A DNA stretch of 18,078 nt from contig JAITDM010000055.1 in the NCBI GenBank assembly GCA_031282535.1, positions 1-18,078 of the forward strand, in the 5' to 3' direction. The notes under the pieces were generated by a model, which ran no database searches, was not told the origin of the DNA, and saw only the letters and a list, made by a program, of their open reading frames with translations. This DNA comes from Oscillospiraceae bacterium (GTDB taxonomy: Bacteria > Bacillota > Clostridia > Oscillospirales > UBA929). Both the position numbers and the translations under genes were made by a program. Below, in pieces: positions 1 through 6,411 of this stretch; the first letter of the stretch is position 1; each line of letters begins with the position of its first letter.

Positions 1-75
1 ATTTCCAGAATTCTCCGCTGCATTTCATTTTCAGGGAACTTTCCAGGGAACTGTGATAATGATTTTATACCACCA
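1..75 (-). other. Sequence downstream of the lipase gene; possible start of next operon gene
   Basis: These bases follow the lipase stop codon on the minus strand. Two minus-strand ATG codons occur near the edge (at 26-28 and 21-23) with reading frames open to the window end, but neither has a convincing ribosome binding site and only a few codons are visible. The stretch also holds two copies of a nine-base CAGGGAACT sequence about 15 bases apart. I see no terminator, so the operon may continue leftward, but no gene can be called. Confidence 0.2.
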
Positions 76-1830
76 TCAACCTCCTACACGTTCGCGCGCT
101 TTGTTTTCGGCGGTTTCAAAGCGATCAGCGGTATTGTTTAAGTACGACTTCACTTGATTCAGCGTGGGGCTTCCGCTCGTCAGCAGATTGGCGCACAGTA
201 TGTCCCAAAGGTCGAGCAACCCGACCTGCCAGTATAGCCCGCGCAAACCACCGTCGAGACGGCTCAGGCGGCTGTTGACGCGATTGATGCGGTCCGCGTA
301 GCTGCGGAGCTGGCCCGTGTCAACCTTGATATAGGGATGGTTGGCAGCGTAGCGCACTCCGGCATTGAACGTGCTGCGAAACCATTTTGCAAAGGCCGTT
401 ATTGCATTCTTGAGTGCGTTGAATATCGTAACAATTCCATCCCTAATTTTTCCAGTAAGCCCGGCAATGCCTTGTACAATGCGGATGCCAGCATCCATCA
501 GCAAGCCGGCCTGCACAAACAGCGAGCCGACTATCGCAACTGCGCTTGCAATAGGCGCCCAAATCGGAGAAAGCACTGCGAGACCAAAATAAATGCCCAC
601 AAATTGCCACGGGTGCTCTTTTATCCAGCTTCCAATGGCCGCATCAACGCCAATTTCGTGCAAGATGGTCATTATGTCGCTGGGATGTGTCAAGGCAGTT
701 TCCAATATGACAGGCCAAGCCGTCAGGATGGCAGTCGGAATCTTTGACGTGTCAACTGTAAACTGACCATTTTCGTACTTCACAAGATCTAGGAATCCCG
801 CTATGATCTGCTCGCGGACTTCAGGCGGATACGTGTTTATGTGCTCAATTAAATTCGCTATTGATTCCGCAGTATGTTTATCCATACCAAACTCTTGAAG
901 AACAGGCACTATGTCCTCCGGATGGTCGGCCAGAATGTCAACAAGAAGAGGCGCGAGCAACTGTTTCAACTCGTCAAACTCCTGCGATGTCATATTGGAC
1001 TTAACAGGGTCCTGTGCGCCAACAAAGTCTTCGCAGAGCATCATGACCAGTTCCGCCGTGCGCGCCTGTTCTTCAGGCGGCAATTCCTTAACCTTATCGA
1101 GAGCATTGATGAGGTATTTGCGGAATTTGGTATCGTCTGCAAGGAGTGACATCCGTCCGTTCTCGTCCAAAAGCCCCGCCGCCATATGGAAAAGTATGAA
1201 GTCCAAGCCTTCCCCTGTGTACTTCACATACCTGACTTGCCCGTCATCTATGATTGACACCTGTCCCAGGATACTGACAAAATCATTTTCCCCATTGTAA
1301 GCCCATATCTTGCCGCGCTGATTTTCGTAGTATGCCTCGCCATACAACGCTTTCGAGTCATCGGGAAACCGATATGAAAACCCGGGGGCGTCAATCGACA
1401 CACAGCTTGAAATGTAGTCCCCATACTTGGAGCGAATCGTTACAAACTGCCCGCTATTTCCACCCTGCGAATGACCTGATACATACAGGTCATTGAGCGA
1501 CTTGCCCTCATAATGAAGCCTGACGGTCTCATCAAAGTATGCAAGCGCCCAGTTTTGCATATCTGACGGTTGAGGCTGAGCGCCGTAAGCGGCGGCGTTA
1601 TACTCCCAGTTGCCGTCGCCCGTGCCGTAGAAATGGACAAACATATTTCCGTTGGCATCTTTGACCGTTATGGCCTTGGTATATGGTTCCCCGGGGAAAG
1701 TCCCCGTGCTGACGACCGTATAACCGGGCAGCCCAATGGCATCAAGCGCATCCCCGAAAACCTTATTGTTGAGGGAATCGTGCTTGTCTTCAAGTATGGC
1801 GGCGACATTGGCGACATCGAAAGTGTCCAT
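76..1830 (-). CDS. Lipase-like alpha/beta hydrolase with C-terminal WXG100-like helical region
   Basis: A 584-residue protein. Residues 1-220 form an alpha/beta hydrolase domain of the Mbeg1-like/DUF2974 lipase type. The nucleophile elbow is GHSQGGN at 119-125 with S121, and D183 (in GENDFVS) and H215 are plausible partners for a Ser-Asp-His triad. No signal peptide is present. Residues 244-400 are helical and carry an internal repeat (295-317 against 374-396, both with HPxDI). Residues 408-447 are strongly hydrophobic. Residues 505-580 form two predicted helices around a YWQVG turn, similar in pattern to WXG100/type VII secretion proteins. The start is set by a GGAGGAGG site that overlaps the stop codon of the lipoprotein gene, leaving a 3-base gap, so translation is probably coupled. 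Base composition is less GC-rich than most of the window. The substrate is unknown; a secreted or cell-surface esterase or phospholipase toxin is possible. Confidence 0.8.
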   Translation of the reverse strand: MDTFDVANVAAILEDKHDSLNNKVFGDALDAIGLPGYTVVSTGTFPGEPYTKAITVKDANGNMFVHFYGTGDGNWEYNAAAYGAQPQPSDMQNWALAYFDETVRLHYEGKSLNDLYVSGHSQGGNSGQFVTIRSKYGDYISSCVSIDAPGFSYRFPDDSKALYGEAYYENQRGKIWAYNGENDFVSILGQVSIIDDGQVRYVKYTGEGLDFILFHMAAGLLDENGRMSLLADDTKFRKYLINALDKVKELPPEEQARTAELVMMLCEDFVGAQDPVKSNMTSQEFDELKQLLAPLLVDILADHPEDIVPVLQEFGMDKHTAESIANLIEHINTYPPEVREQIIAGFLDLVKYENGQFTVDTSKIPTAILTAWPVILETALTHPSDIMTILHEIGVDAAIGSWIKEHPWQFVGIYFGLAVLSPIWAPIASAVAIVGSLFVQAGLLMDAGIRIVQGIAGLTGKIRDGIVTIFNALKNAITAFAKWFRSTFNAGVRYAANHPYIKVDTGQLRSYADRINRVNSRLSRLDGGLRGLYWQVGLLDLWDILCANLLTSGSPTLNQVKSYLNNTADRFETAENKARERVGG

Positions 1831-1833
1831 ACT

Positions 1834-2538
1834 CTACTCCTCCTCCAACCACCTGACTTTGATTTCATCGCCGAGTCGGGTTATCTTTGCACAGTGGCTG
1901 TATTCACCGGACACCATCAACTGTTCAAGCGCTTTGCTGTCAGTGACATCGTACTTGTCTCCGTCAACAAATACGATGGACAGATAATAGTGGCTCCCTT
2001 TCACAGCCAGCAGGTCGGCAAACTGTTGTGCCAAGTCCTTGTAGGCAGTGCTTTCCGCTTTCACTTCGACCATCACATTGAGTGGGACGCGCGTATCGGC
2101 CAGGAAGTCGTCAAGCGTGGCATTTGCGGACAATTCAGGCGAAAGCGCCTGCATATCCACATCGTAGAAAACCGTTGCGTCTCCAAAAACCTGGTCGGCA
2201 CTGCTCTGGAGAAAGGCAGCCGTATCCCCGCGGTACTTCACCGCCAGATAGTTGTCGAGAAATACTTTGTCGTCGCGCCTGTAATTTTCGACGCGAACCA
2301 AAATGCTCTCGTCCGGCAAGCTGGCACATGTGACAAGCAGCTGATGCGTACCGGTCATGCTGTCGCCATACGGCGCGGCGTACGCAAATCGCTCGCCGTA
2401 CTTCTGCTCCATATACGCCAGCGCGGCGCCATTGATGTTCTGCATAGGATTGTTTTGTACATGATTGTTCTGCATACAACCTGACCCTCCCAACAATAGC
2501 ACGGCAACCAACATGGCCGGAATGATGATTCGCTTCAT
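1834..2538 (-). CDS. Small predicted lipoprotein of unknown function
   Basis: A 234-residue protein beginning MKRIIIPAML, with a charged N-terminus, a hydrophobic stretch (residues 4-16) and a lipobox-like LGGSGC ending at C21. The -3 residue is glycine rather than leucine, which is atypical. A short Gln/Asn-rich linker (22-36) precedes the mature domain. I recognise no family; the rest looks like a mixed alpha/beta domain with many acidic residues. The ATG at 2536-2538 is chosen over an upstream in-frame ATG because it is preceded by GGGAGGG and starts exactly at the signal peptide. A TTGTCA/TATAGT promoter lies just upstream. It is the first gene of a two-gene operon with the lipase, which suggests a partner, chaperone or immunity-like role at the membrane. 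That role is inferred from context only. Confidence 0.75.
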   Translation of the reverse strand: MKRIIIPAMLVAVLLLGGSGCMQNNHVQNNPMQNINGAALAYMEQKYGERFAYAAPYGDSMTGTHQLLVTCASLPDESILVRVENYRRDDKVFLDNYLAVKYRGDTAAFLQSSADQVFGDATVFYDVDMQALSPELSANATLDDFLADTRVPLNVMVEVKAESTAYKDLAQQFADLLAVKGSHYYLSIVFVDGDKYDVTDSKALEQLMVSGEYSHCAKITRLGDEIKVRWLEEE

Positions 2539-2584
2539 CGTCAGCCCTCCCGCGCCCCCGCTGCAAATTTGTTTTGACGGAACC

Positions 2585-2613
2585 ACTATATCACGGGCCG
2601 TCCGTTTTGACAA
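2585..2613 (-). promoter_or_regulatory. Promoter of the lipoprotein-lipase operon
   Basis: On the minus strand TTGTCA (2608-2613) and TATAGT (2585-2590) are separated by 17 bases, close to the SigA consensus. Transcription would start near 2578, giving a leader of about 40 bases before the ATG at 2538. Confidence 0.6.
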
Positions 2614-2708
2614 GCGGGTTCCGTTTTTACCCATGCGCCCCCGCTGCACAGCCGGCGCGCCCTCTTATTTTCCAAGAAATTACATTTTAAATTTTGCAAA
2701 ACTCCCTC

Positions 2709-2737
2709 TTGACAGCTCCGGCGGGGTGTGCTATGAT
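2709..2737 (+). promoter_or_regulatory. Strong SigA-type promoter driving the T-box leader
   Basis: A perfect TTGACA (2709-2714) and a TATGAT (2732-2737) are separated by 17 bases. The -10 element overlaps an inverted repeat, TGATC-AG-GATCA at 2734-2745, which could be an operator or chance. Transcription would begin near 2744, directly upstream of the T-box stem I. The promoter is divergent from that of the lipoprotein operon. Confidence 0.8.
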
Positions 2738-2892
2738 CAGGATCACAGCATGAACATACCGTGAACATGGACAAATGCGATGATAGAGCTGGTCCGGGCG
2801 TTTCCCGCGTACAGAGAGCCGGCGGTGGGTGCAAGCCGGTCGCGGTGCCCTTGGACGTATCCCTCTTGAGCAGGTCCTCCGAACCCCGCACA

Positions 2893-2943
2893 GTAGTACT
2901 TAGTTGCCGCGAAGCGGCCACTAAGTACAAGAATTTGGGTTGT
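2893..2943 (+). repeat. Short palindromic repeat element, copy A (inside the T-box leader)
   Basis: This 51-base segment contains a hairpin with outer arms GTACTTAG/CTAAGTAC and inner arms TTGCCGC/GCGGCCA around a GAA loop. It aligns without gaps to 11168-11218, with 40 of 51 bases identical by hand count. It sits between stem I and the stem IIA/B motif of the T-box, so the leader folds around it. A different sequence context at the second copy argues for a dispersed repeat rather than a native riboswitch helix. Confidence 0.65.
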
Positions 2944-2963
2944 GGGTTGCAGGTGCAACCCAC
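2942..2963 (+). other. Perfect 10-bp hairpin in the T-box leader
   Basis: GTGGGTTGCA and TGCAACCCAC pair perfectly around a two-base GG gap. It directly abuts the repeat element and precedes the stem II region. It could be an extra T-box helix (stem II) or part of the inserted sequence; the copy at 11168 does not continue into it. Confidence 0.5.
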
Positions 2964-3073
2964 GTTAGGAGGACACGGCAGGCCCCGTTATAGGCCGGGG
3001 GTTTGTTTGAACCCTGACGAGTGGATCTCTCGCTTCGAGAGGTCAATTCGGGTGGTACCGCGTGGCAGTTCTG

Positions 3074-3105
3074 TCGCGTCCCGAGCAATCGGGGCGCGAT
3101 TTTTT
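3074..3105 (+). terminator. T-box intrinsic terminator
   Basis: An 11-bp stem (3074-3084 with 3089-3099, one G-T pair) closes on a GCAA loop and is followed by six T residues. The T-box sequence just upstream is the standard competitor that forms the antiterminator when uncharged tRNA is bound. Confidence 0.9.
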
Positions 3106-3138
3106 GTTTCCATTTTTTATCTTAAAGGGGGCTCACGT

Positions 3139-3717
3139 ATGACGGAACAACTGATCGACATCGGGCAGCGGCTGCGCGGCCTGCGCTTGATCCAGGACCT
3201 CTCGCCAGAGGCCTTCGCGGCGTGTCTCGGCGTGTCGCCGGAGGAGCTTGGCGCCTACGAACGGGGCGAAAAGGACTTCTCGTTCAGCTTTCTCTACACG
3301 GCCGCGCGCCATCTCGGCGTGGACGTGGTCGACCTGCTGAGCGGCGACAGCCCCAAGCTGTCGACCTGCTGCCTCGTGCGCCGGGGCGGCGGGTTCGCCA
3401 TCGACAGGCGGCAGGCGTACAGCTACAAACACCTGGCCTTCACCTTCCGCAACAAAATCGCCGAACCCTTCATGGTGACCGTGGAGCCGAAGGACGGGGA
3501 ATCACCCACCCGGCACGCCCATGAGGGGCAGGAATTCGACTACATGGTGTCCGGGCGTATGCGCTTCTTCTTGGGCGATATCGTCTACGACCTGGAGGCC
3601 GGCGACAGCATCTACTTCGACTCCGGCGTGCCGCACGCCATGCAGACCCTGCACGGAGAACCCGCGACCTTCTTGGCCGTCGTGATGAAAGGGGAGAACC
3701 AAGATGCCGTTGTATGA
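3139..3717 (+). CDS. XRE-family regulator with C-terminal cupin domain
   Basis: A 192-residue protein. Residues 9-65 form an XRE-type helix-turn-helix (IGQRLRGLRLIQDLSPEAFA, then the YERGEKDFS segment). Residues 100-185 form a small cupin barrel with likely metal ligands H126, H128, E132 and H166. This is the common HTH-cupin layout in which the cupin senses a small ligand or serves as a sensor fold. The ATG at 3139 follows AAAGGGGG and starts exactly at the HTH; an in-frame ATG at 2761 lies inside the T-box leader and is rejected. The gene overlaps the CoA ligase by 14 bases, so the two are translationally coupled. It probably regulates the ligase or related acid metabolism, with the pathway's acid or CoA ester as a plausible ligand; this is inference. 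Confidence 0.88.
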   Translation: MTEQLIDIGQRLRGLRLIQDLSPEAFAACLGVSPEELGAYERGEKDFSFSFLYTAARHLGVDVVDLLSGDSPKLSTCCLVRRGGGFAIDRRQAYSYKHLAFTFRNKIAEPFMVTVEPKDGESPTRHAHEGQEFDYMVSGRMRFFLGDIVYDLEAGDSIYFDSGVPHAMQTLHGEPATFLAVVMKGENQDAVV

Positions 3718-5386
3718 GAAATTCACCGGCCGCCACCGGGACGACTTCGCCACGCTGGACGACCTGCAGCGCCATTACCGGCTCACCTACCCGGACGACT
3801 TCAACTTTGCCTACGACTGCCTCGACGTGATGGCCGCCGAGACCCCGGACGCGCGCGCGATGCTGTGGGTCTCCAAAGACGGCGCGGAGCGGACCTTCAC
3901 CTTTGCCGACATCAAGCGCCTGACCGACAAGACCGCCAACTGGCTGCAGTCGGTGGGCGTCAGACGGGGCGACATGGTCATGCTGGTGCTCAAACGCGGC
4001 CACCAGTTCTGGTACACGCTGCTGGCGCTGCACAAGCTGGGCGCCGTGGCCGTGCCGGCCACCCACCTGCTGACGCCCAAGGACTTTGTCTACCGCTTCA
4101 ACGCCGCCGGCATCCGGATGGTCGTGGCGACGGGTGACGGCGACGTCGCCCGGTCCATCACCCAGGCCCTGCCGGAGTCCCCCTCCGTCGAGCTGCTGGC
4201 CGTCACGGGCGGGGCCGGCGCGCCGGGCTTTTTGGACTTCGACGCCGGCGTGGCGGCGGCCTCCGAGACCTTCACCCGGCCCGTGCCGCACAACAAAGCC
4301 ACCGACATGATGCTGATGGCCTTCTCCTCCGGCACCACCGGCTACCCCAAGATGGTGGCGCAGCCCTTCACCTACCCGCTGGGGCATATCCTGACCGGCT
4401 GCTTCTGGCATCGGGCCGAGGCGGGCGGGCTGCACCTCACGATCTCCGACACCGGCTGGCTCAAATCCCTGTGGGGCAAGCTGTACGGGCAGTGGCTGGC
4501 CGGCAGCGCGGTGCTCGTCTACGACTTCGACAAATTCTCCGCGCCCGATATCCTGGACAAGGTGTCGCACTACAAGGTCACCACCTTCTGCGCGCCGCCC
4601 ACCATGTACCGCTACATCATCAAGGAGGACCTCTCTCAGTGGGACCTCTCCTCGCTGCGGCACTGCACCACCGCCGGCGAAGCGCTGAACCCGGAGGTGT
4701 ACTCGAACTTCCTGCGCCAGACGGGCCTGAAGATCTTCGAGGGCTTCGGCCAGACGGAGACGACCATCTGCTGCTGGACGGCGTACCCGTGGATGCAGCC
4801 CCGCCTCGGCTCGATGGGTCTGCCCTGCCCGGGTTACCGCATGGTGATCTGCGACGAGGAGGGCCGGGAGGCGGGCGCCGGCGTGACCGGGGAGATCTGC
4901 ATCCGCACCGACGAGGCCGGCGGCGGTACGCCGGCGGGGATGTTCCTGCACTACCTGCACGACGAGGAGACCACGCAGCTGGCCTGGCACGACGACCTGT
5001 ACCACACCGGCGACACGGCTTACCGCGACGAGATGGGCTTCCTCTGGTACGTGGGCCGCACCGACGACGTGATCAAGTCCTCCGGCTACCGCATCGGCCC
5101 CTTCGAGGTGGAGTCCGCACTGATGGAGCACCCGTCCGTCGTGGAGTGCGCGGTGACCGGCGTGCCCGACCCGGACCGCGGGTTCGCCGTCAAGGCCACG
5201 ATCGTCCTCGCCAACGGCTTCACGGGGACGCCGGCGCTCACGAAGGAGCTACAGCAGCACGTAAAAAAGGTCACGGCCCCCTACAAATACCCCCGCGTGG
5301 TCGAATATGTGGACGTTCTCCCCAAGACCATCAGCGGCAAAATCCGCCGCGTCGAAATCCGCGAGCGAGACGAGCTGCGCAGTTGA
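3704..5386 (+). CDS. AMP-forming acyl-CoA ligase (ANL superfamily)
   Basis: A 560-residue adenylate-forming enzyme that activates a carboxylic acid with ATP and CoA through an acyl-AMP. Motifs are FSSGTTGYPKMV (207-218, P-loop-like), GFGQTET (347-353), YHTGDTAY with D437, GRTDDVIKSSGYRIGP (451-466, hinge), and the catalytic lysine K546 in PKTISGKIRR. Length and motifs match medium-chain, branched-chain or aryl acyl-CoA ligases and acetyl-CoA synthetase-like proteins; the substrate cannot be read from the sequence. GGGGAG seven bases upstream supports the ATG, which overlaps the XRE-cupin gene. T-box control implies the product serves biosynthesis of an amino acid. A candidate route is activation of a branched-chain or aryl acid followed by reductive carboxylation to the 2-oxoacid. 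Its stop codon lies at the first unit of a heptamer repeat. Confidence 0.9.
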   Translation: MPLYEKFTGRHRDDFATLDDLQRHYRLTYPDDFNFAYDCLDVMAAETPDARAMLWVSKDGAERTFTFADIKRLTDKTANWLQSVGVRRGDMVMLVLKRGHQFWYTLLALHKLGAVAVPATHLLTPKDFVYRFNAAGIRMVVATGDGDVARSITQALPESPSVELLAVTGGAGAPGFLDFDAGVAAASETFTRPVPHNKATDMMLMAFSSGTTGYPKMVAQPFTYPLGHILTGCFWHRAEAGGLHLTISDTGWLKSLWGKLYGQWLAGSAVLVYDFDKFSAPDILDKVSHYKVTTFCAPPTMYRYIIKEDLSQWDLSSLRHCTTAGEALNPEVYSNFLRQTGLKIFEGFGQTETTICCWTAYPWMQPRLGSMGLPCPGYRMVICDEEGREAGAGVTGEICIRTDEAGGGTPAGMFLHYLHDEETTQLAWHDDLYHTGDTAYRDEMGFLWYVGRTDDVIKSSGYRIGPFEVESALMEHPSVVECAVTGVPDPDRGFAVKATIVLANGFTGTPALTKELQQHVKKVTAPYKYPRVVEYVDVLPKTISGKIRRVEIRERDELRS

Positions 5387-5426
5387 GAATGGAGAATTGA
5401 GAATTGAGAATGGAGAATGGAGAATT
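5385..5426 (+). repeat. Six-copy 7-bp tandem repeat at the CoA ligase stop codon
   Basis: Six consecutive units alternate GAGAATG and GAGAATT with no interruption. The TGA stop of the ligase (5384-5386) overlaps the first unit. Such heptamer tracts can change copy number by slippage, but because the stop lies at the start, copy changes would leave the protein unaffected. Confidence 0.9.
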
Positions 5427-5454
5427 TCATTTCTCCGTTGAGAGTGTTTCATAG

Positions 5455-5494
5455 AAAAGAGGGTCTGAGCCATCCATGGTTCAGACCCTCTTTT
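5455..5494. terminator. Bidirectional intrinsic terminator between convergent genes
   Basis: A 14-bp perfect stem (AAAAGAGGGTCTGA with its complement at 5481-5494) surrounds a 12-base centre that can add a CCA/TGG pairing. The A-run on one side and T-run on the other allow termination from both directions, serving the CoA ligase (+) and the arginine deiminase-family gene (-). Confidence 0.92.
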
Positions 5495-5501
5495 GTGTTT
5501 G

Positions 5502-6374
5502 TCAGCTTGCGGCGCGGCGGATGGGGAAGGTCATGCAGTGGGGGCCGCCGCCCATTTTTAAAATTTCGCGCAGGGGCAGTTCGATAACGGTGAGGCCAAA
5601 CGCGCGGAGCCGCTCGTTCACGGCCGTGTTCTCCGCAAAAGAGAGCACCCGGTCCCGTCCGAGGCTCTGCAGGTTGGCGTGGTGCCGGTACACCTCCGCC
5701 TGCGTCACCGGAACCCACCGAAAACCCCGCCGGCGCAGCGTGTTCAGAAAGGCCGGCGGCAGCGCCTCCTCGCAGAGCACGGCCAGACGGTCCGCCACCA
5801 CATTGAAACACATGTCGAGGTGCAGGTTCGACGGCGCGCAGGACACCGGGATCAGCTCGTACCCCAACCGCGTGAGCGGGTCGGCCAGAGAGCGGAAGCC
5901 GGCCGCGTCGGTGCGGGCCACCAGGCCGACGGCCAGCGTTCGCGCGTCCAAAAACCAGAAGTCGCCGCCCTCAAACACGCCCTCCTCGCAGCGCGCCGCG
6001 CAGGGTACGCCCAGCGCCTGCAGCTCCGCTTCAAACAGCGCCGTCTCCCCCGTGCGGACCGGTTCCTTGAACCGCCCCAGCACATAGCCCTCGGCCACGC
6101 AGGCGCCGAAGTCCCGCGCGAAGGTCTGGTTCGTGAGCGCCGGGTCGGTGGGGGCCAGATGCACCGCCACCCCGTTTTCCCGGTAGGCCTGCACCAGGGC
6201 GTCGTGCTCCTGTAAACAGACGGCGGCGTCGATCGCCGCCCCGCGGTCCACCCACGACTGCGCGATGACGTTGATCGGCTGCAGCCGCACATACTCCGGC
6301 CGGGCCAGCATCACCTGTTTCAGCACACCCGTCCCGCTTTGCACATACGCCACCGCCGCCACCCCCGTTTTCAT
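5502..6374 (-). CDS. Arginine deiminase/DDAH-family hydrolase
   Basis: A 290-residue guanidino-group-modifying enzyme of the pentein fold. Recognisable motifs are FARDFG (85-90), FEGGDFW (134-140), HLDMCFNVV (185-193) and the C-terminal GGGPHCMT with catalytic C280. H185 and the acidic residues at 137-138 and 187 complete a plausible active site. Members hydrolyse guanidino substrates such as arginine, dimethylarginine or agmatine, or transfer amidino groups; the size and layout resemble dimethylarginine dimethylaminohydrolase more than full-length arginine deiminase. It follows the hisC-like gene by 34 bases on the same strand and is probably co-transcribed. The ATG at 6372-6374 has no clear Shine-Dalgarno site, unlike its neighbours, so the start is less certain; the N-terminal strand (VLKQVMLARP) requires a start near here. 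The true substrate is not determined. Confidence 0.85.
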   Translation of the reverse strand: MKTGVAAVAYVQSGTGVLKQVMLARPEYVRLQPINVIAQSWVDRGAAIDAAVCLQEHDALVQAYRENGVAVHLAPTDPALTNQTFARDFGACVAEGYVLGRFKEPVRTGETALFEAELQALGVPCAARCEEGVFEGGDFWFLDARTLAVGLVARTDAAGFRSLADPLTRLGYELIPVSCAPSNLHLDMCFNVVADRLAVLCEEALPPAFLNTLRRRGFRWVPVTQAEVYRHHANLQSLGRDRVLSFAENTAVNERLRAFGLTVIELPLREILKMGGGPHCMTFPIRRAAS

Positions 6375-6385
6375 GCATTTATATT

Positions 6386-6411
6386 ACAAAAATTGGAAAT
6401 TTTGATTCTTA
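6386..6411 (-). repeat. Possible decayed third copy of the palindromic repeat (3' part only)
   Basis: These 26 bases match 11195-11220 at 20 positions by hand alignment without gaps. In both places the match runs into the TAA stop codon of a minus-strand gene (hisC here, secA there). The central GCCGC hairpin is missing. The segment is AT-rich, so chance similarity is possible. Confidence 0.3.

Larger units (their letters stand above)
2745..3105 (+). promoter_or_regulatory. T-box riboswitch leader (tRNA-sensing antiterminator)
   Basis: The hallmarks of a T-box are present in order. Stem I spans about 2769-2877: outer pairing GGAC/GTCC, a kink-turn region with GATGA against TTGAG, the conserved AGAGAG at 2813-2818, and a distal hairpin with GGTG...GCAAGCC. 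The stem IIA/B motif CCGTTA is at 2985-2990. A stem III hairpin precedes the T-box sequence at 3045-3062 (AATTCGGGTGGTACCGCG), followed by a terminator at 3074-3105. The TGGT bulge (3053-3056) would pair with a tRNA ending ACCA, so the cognate tRNA should have discriminator base A. The specifier lies in the loop strand 2857-2862. AUC (Ile) fits by distance to the GAG motif; UAU (Tyr) and GUA (Val) are alternatives. The usual S-turn bases (AGTA and GAA) are not obvious. It controls the XRE-cupin/CoA ligase operon rather than an aminoacyl-tRNA synthetase. Confidence 0.9.

Noticed and set aside
1570..2484. 304-codon plus-strand frame opposite the lipoprotein and lipase genes
   Set aside because: It has no family features, spans two real genes on the other strand, and has no ribosome binding site.
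2761..3138. N-terminal extension of the XRE-cupin protein from an in-frame ATG
   Set aside because: The segment coincides with the T-box RNA and its terminator; the translation has no domain, and a good ribosome binding site precedes the ATG at 3139.
3470..5131. Long open frame on the minus strand opposite the CoA ligase
   Set aside because: The translated sequence is low-complexity, rich in Arg, Gly, Val and His, and matches no family. It mirrors a clear ANL-family gene on the plus strand and is a by-product of high GC.
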